A stretch of DNA of 6,608 nucleotides from an uncultured Clostridium sp. (GCA_900539645.1 UQCY01000102.1:1-6608); one strand, 5' to 3'. Positions 1 through 5,585 are shown, counted from the first letter of the stretch. Program-made: numbers and translations. Notes: generated by a model not told the origin, from the sequence alone.

Positions 1-12
1 TATATTACTCAT
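1..12 (-). CDS. 5' end of a divergent gene running off the left edge (partial)
   Basis: On the minus strand an ATG at 12-10 is followed by three sense codons (Met-Ser-Asn-Ile) before the window ends. A GGAGAG ribosome binding site lies at 24-19, six bases upstream of the ATG, which is a normal spacing. The start signal is therefore convincing, but four codons say nothing about the product. The gene is divergent from the lipoprotein gene at 241 and shares a 228-base control region with it. Confidence 0.5.
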
Positions 13-123
13 AAAAAACTCTCCTTTTTTCCCCTTAACATATCTTTTTTTATTTATTTTATATTTATACATTTATATTTTTAATTATCACATCTTTTGT
101 TTTCATCTCTTTTCTCAAATCTC

Positions 124-158
124 GTTTACAAATAAAAAAATTTGTAAACTATACAAAT
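124..158. promoter_or_regulatory. Operator-like cluster of three TACAAAT-type half-sites
   Basis: A perfect 10-base inverted repeat, GTTTACAAAT at 124-133 and ATTTGTAAAC at 140-149, flanks an A6 spacer. A third half-site, TACAAAT at 152-158, forms a second perfect dyad with ATTTGTA at 140-146. No U-tract follows on either strand, so a terminator is unlikely. The cluster lies between two divergent genes and touches the expected -35 region of the rightward promoter, which suggests binding sites for a dimeric repressor. The regulator is unknown. Confidence 0.4.
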
Positions 159-175
159 GAGAGAACTATTAATTT

Positions 176-181
176 TATAAT
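176..181 (+). promoter_or_regulatory. Candidate -10 box for the MBL lipoprotein gene
   Basis: A perfect TATAAT lies 59 bases upstream of the ATG at 241. No good -35 is visible; the 17-base spacing would put it at 153-158, inside the third operator-like half-site. This is weak support in such AT-rich DNA. The arrangement would suit a promoter controlled by whatever binds 124-158. Confidence 0.25.
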
Positions 182-240
182 TTTTATTTTACCCTAAAAT
201 TATATTTCCCAAACATTTATTTTAACAGAGGTGTACAAAA

Positions 241-1083
241 ATGAAAAGCAAATCACTTATAAAAATTTTTTCAATTCTTTTACTAGTTATCTATGTAAAC
301 GGTTGCGCCAGAGAAAAATTATTTTCTGTACATATAATTGATGTCGGTCAAGGAGATAGTATATTCATACAGACACTCGAGGATAAACGTATTCTTATAG
401 ATGCAGGTGATGAAGAAGCTGAGCATACAGTTTACTCATATTTAAAAAGGAGAGGAGTAAAAAAAATTGATGTTTTAATTGCCACACATCCAGATACAGA
501 CCATATTGGAAGTATGGACTATATTATAGATAAATTTAAAATATCTCATTTCTATATGCCTGATGCGAAAACTGATTCTGAGGCTTTTTACAATCTTTTA
601 GATAGCTGCAAAGAGAAAAATTTAAAAATAGAATACCTAACAAAAGGAGATAGATTAAAAATAGATAGCTCTACAACTATGGAAATCTTATCTCCATCTA
701 CAATTACCGATAAAAATAATTTAAATTCAATTGTATCGCTATTAAATTACAAAGGTTATGAGTTTTTATTTACTGGAGATGCTGAAAAAGAAAATGAGTC
801 AGAAATATTATCATCTTGTAATTTGCCAGATATAGAGTTTTTAAAGGCAGGTCATCATGGCAGCTCTTCCTCATCAACAGATGAATTTATAGAAAAGCTT
901 AAACCAGAGGCTATTGCAATCTCTTGTGGATACAACAATGACTATGGTCACCCACATAGAAGCGTATTAGATACATTTAGAGAAAATGGGGCTGTAGTTT
1001 ATAGAACTGATAAAAATGGTTCACTTGTATTTTATTGTGATGACAACGGAATTTTTACAAAGAAAAAATACAAAACCGAGTAA
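241..1083 (+). CDS. ComEC/Rec2-type metallo-beta-lactamase-fold lipoprotein
   Basis: This is a 280-residue predicted metal-dependent hydrolase outside the membrane. An N-terminal hydrophobic signal (about residues 7-19) ends in V-N-G-C with Cys22 as the likely lipidation site; Asn at -2 is off-consensus. The MBL fold then follows the ComEC C-terminal pattern: DVGQGDS (34-40), ILIDAG (51-56), the metal motif THPDTDHIG (82-90; H83, D85, D87, H88), FTGD (177-180), GHHGS (204-208) and GHPH (236-239). In ComEC this domain is thought to degrade the non-transforming DNA strand; here it stands alone without the membrane channel. Start choice: GAGGTG at 229-233 is well spaced before ATG 241. The substrate is unknown; a nuclease or phosphodiesterase is plausible by family. 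No competence gene lies beside it. Confidence 0.88.
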   Translation: MKSKSLIKIFSILLLVIYVNGCAREKLFSVHIIDVGQGDSIFIQTLEDKRILIDAGDEEAEHTVYSYLKRRGVKKIDVLIATHPDTDHIGSMDYIIDKFKISHFYMPDAKTDSEAFYNLLDSCKEKNLKIEYLTKGDRLKIDSSTTMEILSPSTITDKNNLNSIVSLLNYKGYEFLFTGDAEKENESEILSSCNLPDIEFLKAGHHGSSSSSTDEFIEKLKPEAIAISCGYNNDYGHPHRSVLDTFRENGAVVYRTDKNGSLVFYCDDNGIFTKKKYKTE

Positions 1084-1102
1084 AATTTATAAATATAAAA
1101 CT

Positions 1103-1125
1103 GCTCTATCATTTCAAAGATGAGC
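1103..1125 (+). terminator. Weak hairpin after the MBL lipoprotein gene
   Basis: GCTC-t-ATC (1103-1110) can pair with GAT-GAGC (1119-1125) across an A/T-rich loop, about 20 bases after the stop codon. The downstream T-rich stretch is interrupted (gtctttctattttc), so this is at best a weak terminator. It is the only hairpin I see before the next gene. Confidence 0.25.
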
Positions 1126-1193
1126 AAGATAAAAGTCTTTCTATTTTCAAATTATTCTGATTTATGTTATCATTAATTATACAATAAACCTTA

Positions 1194-1285
1194 AAGGAGG
1201 TTTGTCTATAAAAAATATAATTCCTACTTGAGATACAAAACTACTGCCTGGAGATATACTTATTATGGCTTCAGCAGAAGAATAA
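1194..1285 (+). pseudogene. Short decayed coding remnant, RCK_C/TrkA_C-like end
   Basis: A strong AAAGGAGG (1193-1200) stands seven bases before an ATA codon at 1208 where a start would be expected. Reading on in that frame gives I-K-N-I-I-P-T, a TGA at 1232-1234, then DTKLLPGDILIMASAEE and TAA at 1283-1285. The order IP-x-x-DT-x-L-x-PGD-x-L-I resembles the final strands of RCK_C (TrkA_C) domains of potassium or chloride transport proteins, where Arg or Gly often sits at the TGA position. I infer a remnant inactivated by start loss and a nonsense change, not a working gene. At 25 codons the similarity rests on memory and may be chance. Confidence 0.3.
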
Positions 1286-1313
1286 AGGTAAATTAAAAGG
1301 ATGTGATATTTTT

Positions 1314-1799
1314 ATGAGCAAGGTAATTATGATGTGTGGAGTTTGTGGGTCTGGCAAAACCACATTTGCAAAGAAAAAAGAAAAAGAAGGATTTATAAGA
1401 ATTTCCATAGATGAGGAAATGTGGAAATTATACGGAGCTAGAGGAATAGATTATCCAAATGATAATTATGAAGAACTTTCCTCAATTGTAGAGTCTAAAC
1501 TTCAAAATGACATAGTAAATTATATAAAAGAAGATAAAAATCTTGTAATAGATTTCAGCTTTTGGAGTAAGTCTAATAGAAAATATTATAAAAATTTTTT
1601 AGAAGAACTTGGTGCAGATATACAGCTTATATATTTAAAAGTTGATAAGGAAACCTTAAAAAAGAGAATAGAATCTAGAAACAAAAATCATGATGCTAAT
1701 TCTCAATTTATAGATGAAAAAACATTTGAAATGTATTATAACGGATTTGAAGAGCCTAAAGATGAAGGTGAAGTAGTAATCACTTTTTTTGATAAGTAA
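1314..1799 (+). CDS. P-loop kinase-like ATP-binding protein (AAA_33 type)
   Basis: This is a 161-residue predicted cytoplasmic nucleotide-binding protein. Walker A is GVCGSGKTT at residues 9-17, with Lys15 contacting phosphate. An acidic S-I-D-E at 31-34 and V-I-D-F-S at 78-82 occupy the usual substrate and Walker B places. The arginine-rich segment K-K-R-I-E-S-R (116-122) fits the lid of small-molecule kinases. Family members phosphorylate nucleosides, sugars, antibiotics or RNA ends, and nothing here identifies the substrate. The length matches single-domain members. AAAAGG at 1295-1300 precedes the ATG; an ATG at 1301 is followed at once by a stop. The gene seems to be transcribed alone and ends at the terminator just downstream. 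Confidence 0.85.
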   Translation: MSKVIMMCGVCGSGKTTFAKKKEKEGFIRISIDEEMWKLYGARGIDYPNDNYEELSSIVESKLQNDIVNYIKEDKNLVIDFSFWSKSNRKYYKNFLEELGADIQLIYLKVDKETLKKRIESRNKNHDANSQFIDEKTFEMYYNGFEEPKDEGEVVITFFDK

Positions 1800-1800
1800 T

Positions 1801-1850
1801 AAAAAATAGCTAACAACTTAATCTATTTTTTAGTTGATTAGCTATTTTTT
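1801..1850. terminator. Bidirectional intrinsic terminator between convergent genes
   Basis: TAGCTA at 1807-1812 pairs with TAGCTA at 1839-1844. The stem continues inward with CAACT (1814-1818) against AGTTG (1832-1836). A6 precedes and T6 follows the stem, so it gives a U-tract on both strands. It lies directly after the kinase-like gene and 27 bases past the end of the convergent tcdA, and can end both. Confidence 0.85.
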
Positions 1851-1877
1851 ATTTTATAGTCATTTATTATGTATTGA

Positions 1878-2585
1878 TTATTCACCTAATAAGTCATTTA
1901 TTACAGCAGATGCCATTATTAATCCTGCCACAGATGGTACAAATGATACACTTCCTGCAGTCATTTTGTTTCCGTTCATTATTTTTTCTTTTGGCTCTAT
2001 TGCTTTTTCAGTTGAGTATACGACTTTTAGTTTTTTTATTCCTCTGTTTTTTAATTCTCTTCTCATTACTCTAGCTAGAGGACACATGCTAGTTTTGTAT
2101 ATGTCTGTAAGTTCTATTTTGGTAGGGTCTAGTTTGTTCCCCATTCCCATAGAACTTATTATTTTGATTCCTTTTTTAGTACAAGTTTCTATAAGATGTA
2201 TTTTAGAAGTTATCATATCTATTGCATCTATTGCGTAATCAAAATCACCGCTGCTTAGCAGTTCTTCTCCATTTTCTGGAGTGTATTTTTCAGCGATTGC
2301 AGTTATGTTTACATTTGGATTTATGTCTTTTATTCTCTCTTTAAATACGTCTACTTTCATCTTTCCAACTGTAGAGTGAAGAGCTATTATCTGTCTGTTT
2401 ATATTTGTGATATCAACATCGTCAAAGTCTACTATCGTGATATTTCCAACTCCAGCTCTTGCTATTGCTTCAGCTGCAAATCCACCGACACCACCTACTC
2501 CAAAGATTATTACGCTAGCATTGTTTAATTTTTCTATTCCATCATCTCCTACAACAAGAGATGTTCTTTTTTCCCAATCCATCAT
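1878..2585 (-). CDS. tcdA: tRNA threonylcarbamoyladenosine dehydratase (TcdA/CsdL)
   Basis: An E1-like (ThiF/MoeB) adenylating enzyme of 235 residues that uses ATP to convert t6A at position 37 of ANN-decoding tRNAs into cyclic t6A in the cytoplasm. The Rossmann nucleotide loop is GVGGVGG (29-35), followed by DFDDVDITNINRQ (53-65), which carries the ATP-contacting Asp, Asn and Arg. AIDAID is at 118-123, MGMGNKLDP at 146-154 and the family-typical SVSFVPSVAGL at 212-222. The absence of a rhodanese or ubiquitin-like partner favours TcdA over ThiF or MoeB. It is slightly shorter than the 268-residue E. coli enzyme. Start choice: GGAGG at 2600-2596 is ten bases before the first of two adjacent ATGs. 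No promoter is clear; the selC terminator lies 36 bases upstream of the start, so it may depend on read-through. Confidence 0.93.
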   Translation of the reverse strand: MMDWEKRTSLVVGDDGIEKLNNASVIIFGVGGVGGFAAEAIARAGVGNITIVDFDDVDITNINRQIIALHSTVGKMKVDVFKERIKDINPNVNITAIAEKYTPENGEELLSSGDFDYAIDAIDMITSKIHLIETCTKKGIKIISSMGMGNKLDPTKIELTDIYKTSMCPLARVMRRELKNRGIKKLKVVYSTEKAIEPKEKIMNGNKMTAGSVSFVPSVAGLIMASAVINDLLGE

Positions 2586-2621
2586 TTTTTTAATTCCTCC
2601 AAGTAAATATTTAGAATATAT

Positions 2622-2648
2622 AAAAAAAGGAACCTTTATTCAGGTTCC
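2622..2648 (-). terminator. Intrinsic terminator of the selenocysteine tRNA gene
   Basis: Read on the minus strand, GGAACCT (2648-2642) pairs perfectly with AGGTTCC (2635-2629) over a six-base loop and is followed by seven T residues (2628-2622). It begins 15 bases after the tRNA 3' end and lies upstream of tcdA. Confidence 0.88.
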
Positions 2649-2662
2649 ATAATATACTGTAT

Positions 2663-2759
2663 TGGCGGGAGTGCGTGGGAATTGAACCCACCTAAGAGGC
2701 TCCTAACCCCTCATACTAGTTTTGAAGACTAGAGGGCACACCAGCACCCATCCACCCCC
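2663..2759 (-). tRNA. selC: tRNA-Sec (selenocysteine, anticodon TCA)
   Basis: This 97-base gene includes an encoded CCA (2665-2663) and a G discriminator. It carries selenocysteine to UGA codons marked by a SECIS element, using SelA, SelB and SelD. The anticodon arm is CTAGT-CTTCAAA-ACTAG with TCA at 2725-2723. Two features are diagnostic: a six-pair D-stem closed by a four-base loop (GGGTGC, TGGT, GTGCCC), and a long variable arm (2715-2693). The T arm is GTGGG-TTCAATT-CCCAC. The acceptor strands GGGGGTGG (2759-2752) and GCACTCCC (2674-2667) give seven pairs, one of them G-U, and a G/G opposition at the eighth. It has its own promoter and terminator. No selenoprotein gene is recognisable in the window. 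Confidence 0.96.
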
Positions 2760-2779
2760 GTGGTTTTTTCAACAGTAAT

Positions 2780-2808
2780 AATATAACACATAGAATACTC
2801 TTTTGCAA
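2780..2808 (-). promoter_or_regulatory. Promoter of the selenocysteine tRNA gene
   Basis: On the minus strand TTGCAA (2808-2803) is separated by exactly 17 bases from TATATT (2785-2780), with TG one base before the -10 (an extended -10). Transcription would start near 2773, about 14 bases before the mature 5' end at 2759. Good consensus and ideal spacing make this the clearest promoter in the window. Confidence 0.75.
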
Positions 2809-2845
2809 GTGTTATTCAAAAAATAAATAAAAAAATCGAAAAAAA

Positions 2846-3586
2846 CTATATTAAACTCATCTGCTCATCTTCTTTTAAATTATTTATCTGCCAATCGATT
2901 TCAGTTTTACCAATACTTTTTAATATTTCATTAGCCTTTTTAAAATGATTACACCCGAAAAATCCTCTATTTGCAGAAAGTGGACTTGGATGAGTCCCCT
3001 CTAATATGTAATGTTTGTCTGTATTTATTAGTTTAACTTTCTTTTTAGCATTATTTCCCCAAAGTATAAACACCACAGGATCCTCTCTGTCATTTAAAAT
3101 TTCTATTATTCTATCTGTAAACTTTTCCCATCCCTTTTTGCTATGAGAGTTCGCCTCATGTGCTCTAACGGTTAGCGATGTGTTTAAAAGAAGAACTCCC
3201 TGATCTGCCCAATCCATAAGATACCCATTATCTGGTATAAAGCAACCATACTCTGCATTTAATTCCTTATACATGTTTTTAAGTGATGGTGGTGTTTTAA
3301 TTCCTGGAAGAACTGAAAATGCAAGCCCATGAGCCTGACCATCATTGTGATATGGATCCTGACCTAAAAGTAGAATCTTAGTATCTTTAAATGATGTATG
3401 ATTTAAAGCTGTGAATATATCCTCCCTTTTAGGAAATACCTCGTGTTCCTTGTACTCTTCTTTTAAAAAATCATTTAATTTGTCAAAATACGGTTTATCA
3501 AACTCATCACTAAGAAGTTCTTTCCAATCTGTATTTATCAAACTTTCCCAAGATTTTTTAGTAAAATTATCTTCATTGTATAACAT
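2846..3586 (-). CDS. ung: Uracil-DNA glycosylase, family 1
   Basis: This 246-residue enzyme excises uracil from DNA, starting base-excision repair. All family-1 signatures are present: the water-activating motif GQDPYH at 75-80 (catalytic Asp77), [10 protein letters not shown] at 99-108, LLLNTSLTV at 132-140, the strand [10 protein letters not shown] at 171-180 with the uracil-reading Asn, and the leucine-loop motif HPSPLSA at 199-205 (His199). The core ends at EIDWQI (229-234), where most bacterial Ung proteins end; a 12-residue tail follows, finishing in QMSLI (see findings). GGAGG lies seven bases before the ATG at 3586. It follows the NusG_II gene by 63 bases on the same strand, so it may be co-transcribed. 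No terminator is evident after it. Confidence 0.97.
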   Translation of the reverse strand: MLYNEDNFTKKSWESLINTDWKELLSDEFDKPYFDKLNDFLKEEYKEHEVFPKREDIFTALNHTSFKDTKILLLGQDPYHNDGQAHGLAFSVLPGIKTPPSLKNMYKELNAEYGCFIPDNGYLMDWADQGVLLLNTSLTVRAHEANSHSKKGWEKFTDRIIEILNDREDPVVFILWGNNAKKKVKLINTDKHYILEGTHPSPLSANRGFFGCNHFKKANEILKSIGKTEIDWQINNLKEDEQMSLI

Positions 3587-3600
3587 AAATTTTCCTCCCG

Positions 3601-3628
3601 CTTATCTTTTACTATTACTTATCTTTTA
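3601..3628. repeat. 11-base direct repeat upstream of ung
   Basis: CTTATCTTTTA occurs at 3601-3611 and again at 3618-3628, in the same orientation with a 17-base period. It sits between the NusG_II stop and the ung ribosome binding site. It could be chance in A/T-rich DNA or a small regulatory repeat. Confidence 0.35.
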
Positions 3629-3649
3629 AGTATAGATATTAAAAACAAT

Positions 3650-4021
3650 CTACTGAACTACAGCATCTATGCTATCATCAGAATTACTATCTACTATTTT
3701 TATGTTCAACTTGTTAGGTATGCAAACTATGCTCTGACTCGGCTTAGTGATAAAACCTGTCTTTACACACACTTTGTCAGGACAATTTGCCTCAATTACT
3801 TCAACACCATTGTCGTGAACTTTAACTTTGTTTATATGCTCTCCATCCTTTATTGTGAATTCGGCTTCCTCATCTAGCGGAATTTTCTTATAAAGCTCGT
3901 TATCTTTATAAACTTCTACAAATGCTGCTTTTTCATTTTCATCTTTAAACTTTGTATATCCAAAAAGTGCTGCAATTGCAAATAATACAACTGCTATTAA
4001 AATAAAATCTTTCTTCTTCAT
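3650..4021 (-). CDS. Membrane-anchored NusG domain II protein
   Basis: A 123-residue protein with one N-terminal hydrophobic segment (about residues 6-22) after K-K-K-D, so the rest is probably outside the membrane. The body matches the NusG_II family (a domain name, not a transcription factor): the beta-rich start VEVYKDNELYKKIPL (35-49), then ANCPDKVCVKTGFI (78-91) and SIVCIPNKLNIKIV (97-110). Cys80, Cys85 and Cys100 are the conserved family cysteines. In Clostridia such genes commonly lie near apbE and FMN-binding or Gx-transporter genes tied to flavin-based extracytoplasmic electron transfer, and here apbE is divergent next door. The molecular role is unproven. GGGAGAG stands about seven bases before the ATG at 4021. 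Confidence 0.85.
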   Translation of the reverse strand: MKKKDFILIAVVLFAIAALFGYTKFKDENEKAAFVEVYKDNELYKKIPLDEEAEFTIKDGEHINKVKVHDNGVEVIEANCPDKVCVKTGFITKPSQSIVCIPNKLNIKIVDSNSDDSIDAVVQ

Positions 4022-4081
4022 ATAATCTCTCCCAAAATTTTCTACAACAAATTAAATTTCTATATAACTGATTAAGTATTT

Positions 4082-4087
4082 ATTATA
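4082..4087 (-). promoter_or_regulatory. Candidate -10 box for the NusG_II gene
   Basis: The minus strand reads TATAAT at 4087-4082, 60 bases upstream of the ATG. No convincing -35 is found at 16-19 bases. It is offered only as the best -10 in the divergent region on this strand. Confidence 0.25.
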
Positions 4088-4180
4088 TCTGATTTTTTAA
4101 TAATCTCATATACAAAATAATCATTTACACCACTAAATAATTCTTCATTTTCTTTGTTCAATAAATTTGTTGTTAATTTA

Positions 4181-4211
4181 TGATATAATTAATCATATCA
4201 CACTTTGATAT
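4181..4211 (+). promoter_or_regulatory. Extended -10 promoter of apbE with overlapping TGATAT repeats
   Basis: TGATATAAT at 4181-4189 is a perfect -10 with the TG extension; the -35 is poor, as is common for extended -10 promoters. Transcription would start near 4196, giving a leader of about 60 bases. The -10 is overlapped by TGATAT (4181-4186), its inverse ATATCA (4195-4200) and another TGATAT (4206-4211), which could be an operator. Confidence 0.45.
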
Positions 4212-4215
4212 TATC

Positions 4216-4235
4216 GACTATAAATGACTATAAAT
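4216..4235 (+). repeat. Perfect 10-base tandem duplication in the apbE leader
   Basis: GACTATAAAT is repeated exactly, at 4216-4225 and 4226-4235. The junction creates an in-frame ATG at 4224 that lacks a ribosome binding site and could be mistaken for the apbE start. Confidence 0.85.
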
Positions 4236-4256
4236 TTAAATAAGGAGAATTTAAAA

Positions 4257-5330
4257 ATGAGAAAATACACTCCACGAATTGTTGTACTAATAATATTATT
4301 GCTAGCTGGGTATTTTATATTTAGACCTAATATGGACGAGAACTACTCTCAGACAAACTACTATTTAGGAACTGTAAACACTGTCACAGTGTATGGAAAG
4401 AAAGAAAAAAAAGCAATGGAAATCCTTAAAGGATGCGACGATGTTGTAAAAAATATCGACAACCTTATGAGCACAGAAATTCCAGGAAGCGACGTATCTA
4501 AGATAAATAAAAACGCAGGAATCAAACCTGTTAAAGTATCTGAAGAAACTTATGAAGTTGTTAAAGAAGCAATACACTATTCAAAAATATCTGATGGTAA
4601 TTTTGATGTAACAATAGGACCTGTCAGCAATCTTTGGTCTATAGGAAAAGACGATGCCAGAGTTCCCGAAAAAACAGAAATAGATTCACTTCTTTCTTTA
4701 GTAGATTATAAAAATATAGAAATTAAAGAGAATAAAATAGAAACTGACAAAGATGACGACGGTAAAAATGAAACTTTTGATAAAGAGTATACTGTTTTCT
4801 TAAAGAAAAAAGGTATGAAAATAGACTTAGGTGCAATCGCTAAAGGTTTCGCTGCAGACCAAGTTGCGCTGTATTTAAAATCTAGTGAAGTTGAAAAAGC
4901 TATAATAAACTTAGGTGGAAATATCAAAACTATTGGCGATTTTAATATAGGACTAAAAAATCCTGTTGAAAATGCAAATGATTCGTTTGCAAGTGTTAAG
5001 GTAAGTAATAAATCTGTTGTAACTTCTGGTGTTTATGAGAGATTTGTTGAAAAAGATGGTAAAAAGTATCATCACATACTAAACCCAGCAGATGGTTATC
5101 CATTTGATAATAATCTGCTTAGTGTTAGTATTATCTCTAATAAGTCTATAAACTGTGATGCACTTTCTACCTCTGCATTTGCTCTTGGTCTTGAGGATGG
5201 TAAGAAACTTATCGAAAGTATAGACAATGTTGAGGCTGTTTTCGTTACTAAGGATAAGAAGGTTTATTTGACTAAGGGATTCAAGGATGAGTTTGAGATT
5301 TTAAATGATAGTTTTGAAGTTGTTAGGTAG
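4257..5330 (+). CDS. apbE: FAD:protein FMN transferase (ApbE/Ftp)
   Basis: This 357-residue enzyme links FMN from FAD onto Thr/Ser of extracytoplasmic FMN-binding proteins. An N-terminal membrane segment (about residues 8-22) places it outside. Family motifs, numbered from ATG 4257: DGNFDVTIGPVSNLW (113-127), DLGAIAKGFAAD (190-201), NLGGN (218-222), TSGVYERF (256-263), HHILNPADGYP (272-282) and CDALSTSAFALG (300-311), with acidic residues for Mg. Start choice: AAGGAG at 4242-4247 is nine bases before ATG 4257; the in-frame ATG at 4224 lies before this site and has none of its own. Residues 164-175 form a DxDxDG loop. The divergent NusG_II gene suggests a flavin redox locus, but no FMN-acceptor protein is in the window. 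The nearest terminator is about 190 bases downstream. Confidence 0.95.
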   Translation: MRKYTPRIVVLIILLLAGYFIFRPNMDENYSQTNYYLGTVNTVTVYGKKEKKAMEILKGCDDVVKNIDNLMSTEIPGSDVSKINKNAGIKPVKVSEETYEVVKEAIHYSKISDGNFDVTIGPVSNLWSIGKDDARVPEKTEIDSLLSLVDYKNIEIKENKIETDKDDDGKNETFDKEYTVFLKKKGMKIDLGAIAKGFAADQVALYLKSSEVEKAIINLGGNIKTIGDFNIGLKNPVENANDSFASVKVSNKSVVTSGVYERFVEKDGKKYHHILNPADGYPFDNNLLSVSIISNKSINCDALSTSAFALGLEDGKKLIESIDNVEAVFVTKDKKVYLTKGFKDEFEILNDSFEVVR

Positions 5331-5416
5331 AAAAATATAGTTTTCAGATTTTTTAAGGTAAATTATTTTGAGTTGATTTATTTTTAAGATTTAGTAAGGA
5401 TTTTTTTATTTTTTTC

Positions 5417-5445
5417 TTTACGTTTGGATGATTTTTAGATATAAT
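5417..5445 (+). promoter_or_regulatory. Promoter in the apbE downstream gap
   Basis: TTTACG (5417-5422), 17 bases, then a perfect TATAAT (5440-5445). The predicted start is near 5452. No + strand gene follows before the terminator at 5523-5579, so the likely product is a short non-coding transcript. Local DNA is T-rich, which raises the chance of an accidental match. Confidence 0.45.
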
Positions 5446-5451
5446 TTTGTT

Positions 5452-5579
5452 ATATTATATTTTATCGGTTTGCCAGTTTGGGCTTACATGACTTTAATTA
5501 AATAATATCATCGCACATACAGAAAAGAGGGTGTAGTCTGTTGTATCTTTTTAGATATGATATACTATACCCTCTTTTT
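5452..5579 (+). ncRNA. Candidate small RNA with terminator hairpin
   Basis: The interval between a good promoter (5417-5445) and a strong intrinsic terminator would give an RNA of about 128 bases. It has no ORF of useful length; the only ATG with a frame is a five-codon stretch at 5489. The segment 5466-5489 (ggtttgccagtttgggcttacatg) is richer in G/C than its surroundings. I recognise no known riboswitch or RNA family. Alternatively this is simply the 3' untranslated region of apbE. Confidence 0.25.
5523..5579. terminator. Strong bidirectional intrinsic terminator
   Basis: AAAAGAGGGTGTAGT (5523-5537) pairs with ACTATACCCTCTTTT (5564-5578), 15 pairs including one G-U. A second short hairpin, TATCT-TTTT-AGATA (5544-5557), sits in its loop. 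T residues follow on the + strand and a shorter T4 on the minus strand. It lies between convergent apbE and the beta-helix gene. Confidence 0.85.
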
Positions 5580-5585
5580 ATATTG

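Noticed and set aside
124..149. The 10-base inverted repeat as a terminator for a leftward or rightward gene
   Set aside because: No T-run follows on either strand, and it lies between divergent starts rather than after a gene end.
1208..1285. A mini selenoprotein using the TGA at 1232, given selC in the same window
   Set aside because: The frame has no ATG, GTG or TTG at a proper distance from the Shine-Dalgarno and is only 25 codons. I could not draw a convincing SECIS hairpin just after the TGA. Decay is simpler.
1834..2238. A 134-codon hydrophobic open frame on the + strand opposite tcdA
   Set aside because: It lies antisense to a clear tcdA gene and has no ribosome binding site. Its Ile/Phe/Ser-rich translation is what antisense reading of AT-rich coding DNA gives. 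Its start falls within the terminator region.
2760..2760. Extending tRNA-Sec by one base to C2760, to pair with G2666
   Set aside because: G2666 is the expected discriminator base directly before CCA, and the 5' G at 2759 pairs with C2667 in the normal register.
4365..4927. Two minus-strand open frames of about 70 codons inside apbE
   Set aside because: They are antisense to an intact apbE, have Phe/Ser-rich translations, and lack ribosome binding sites.
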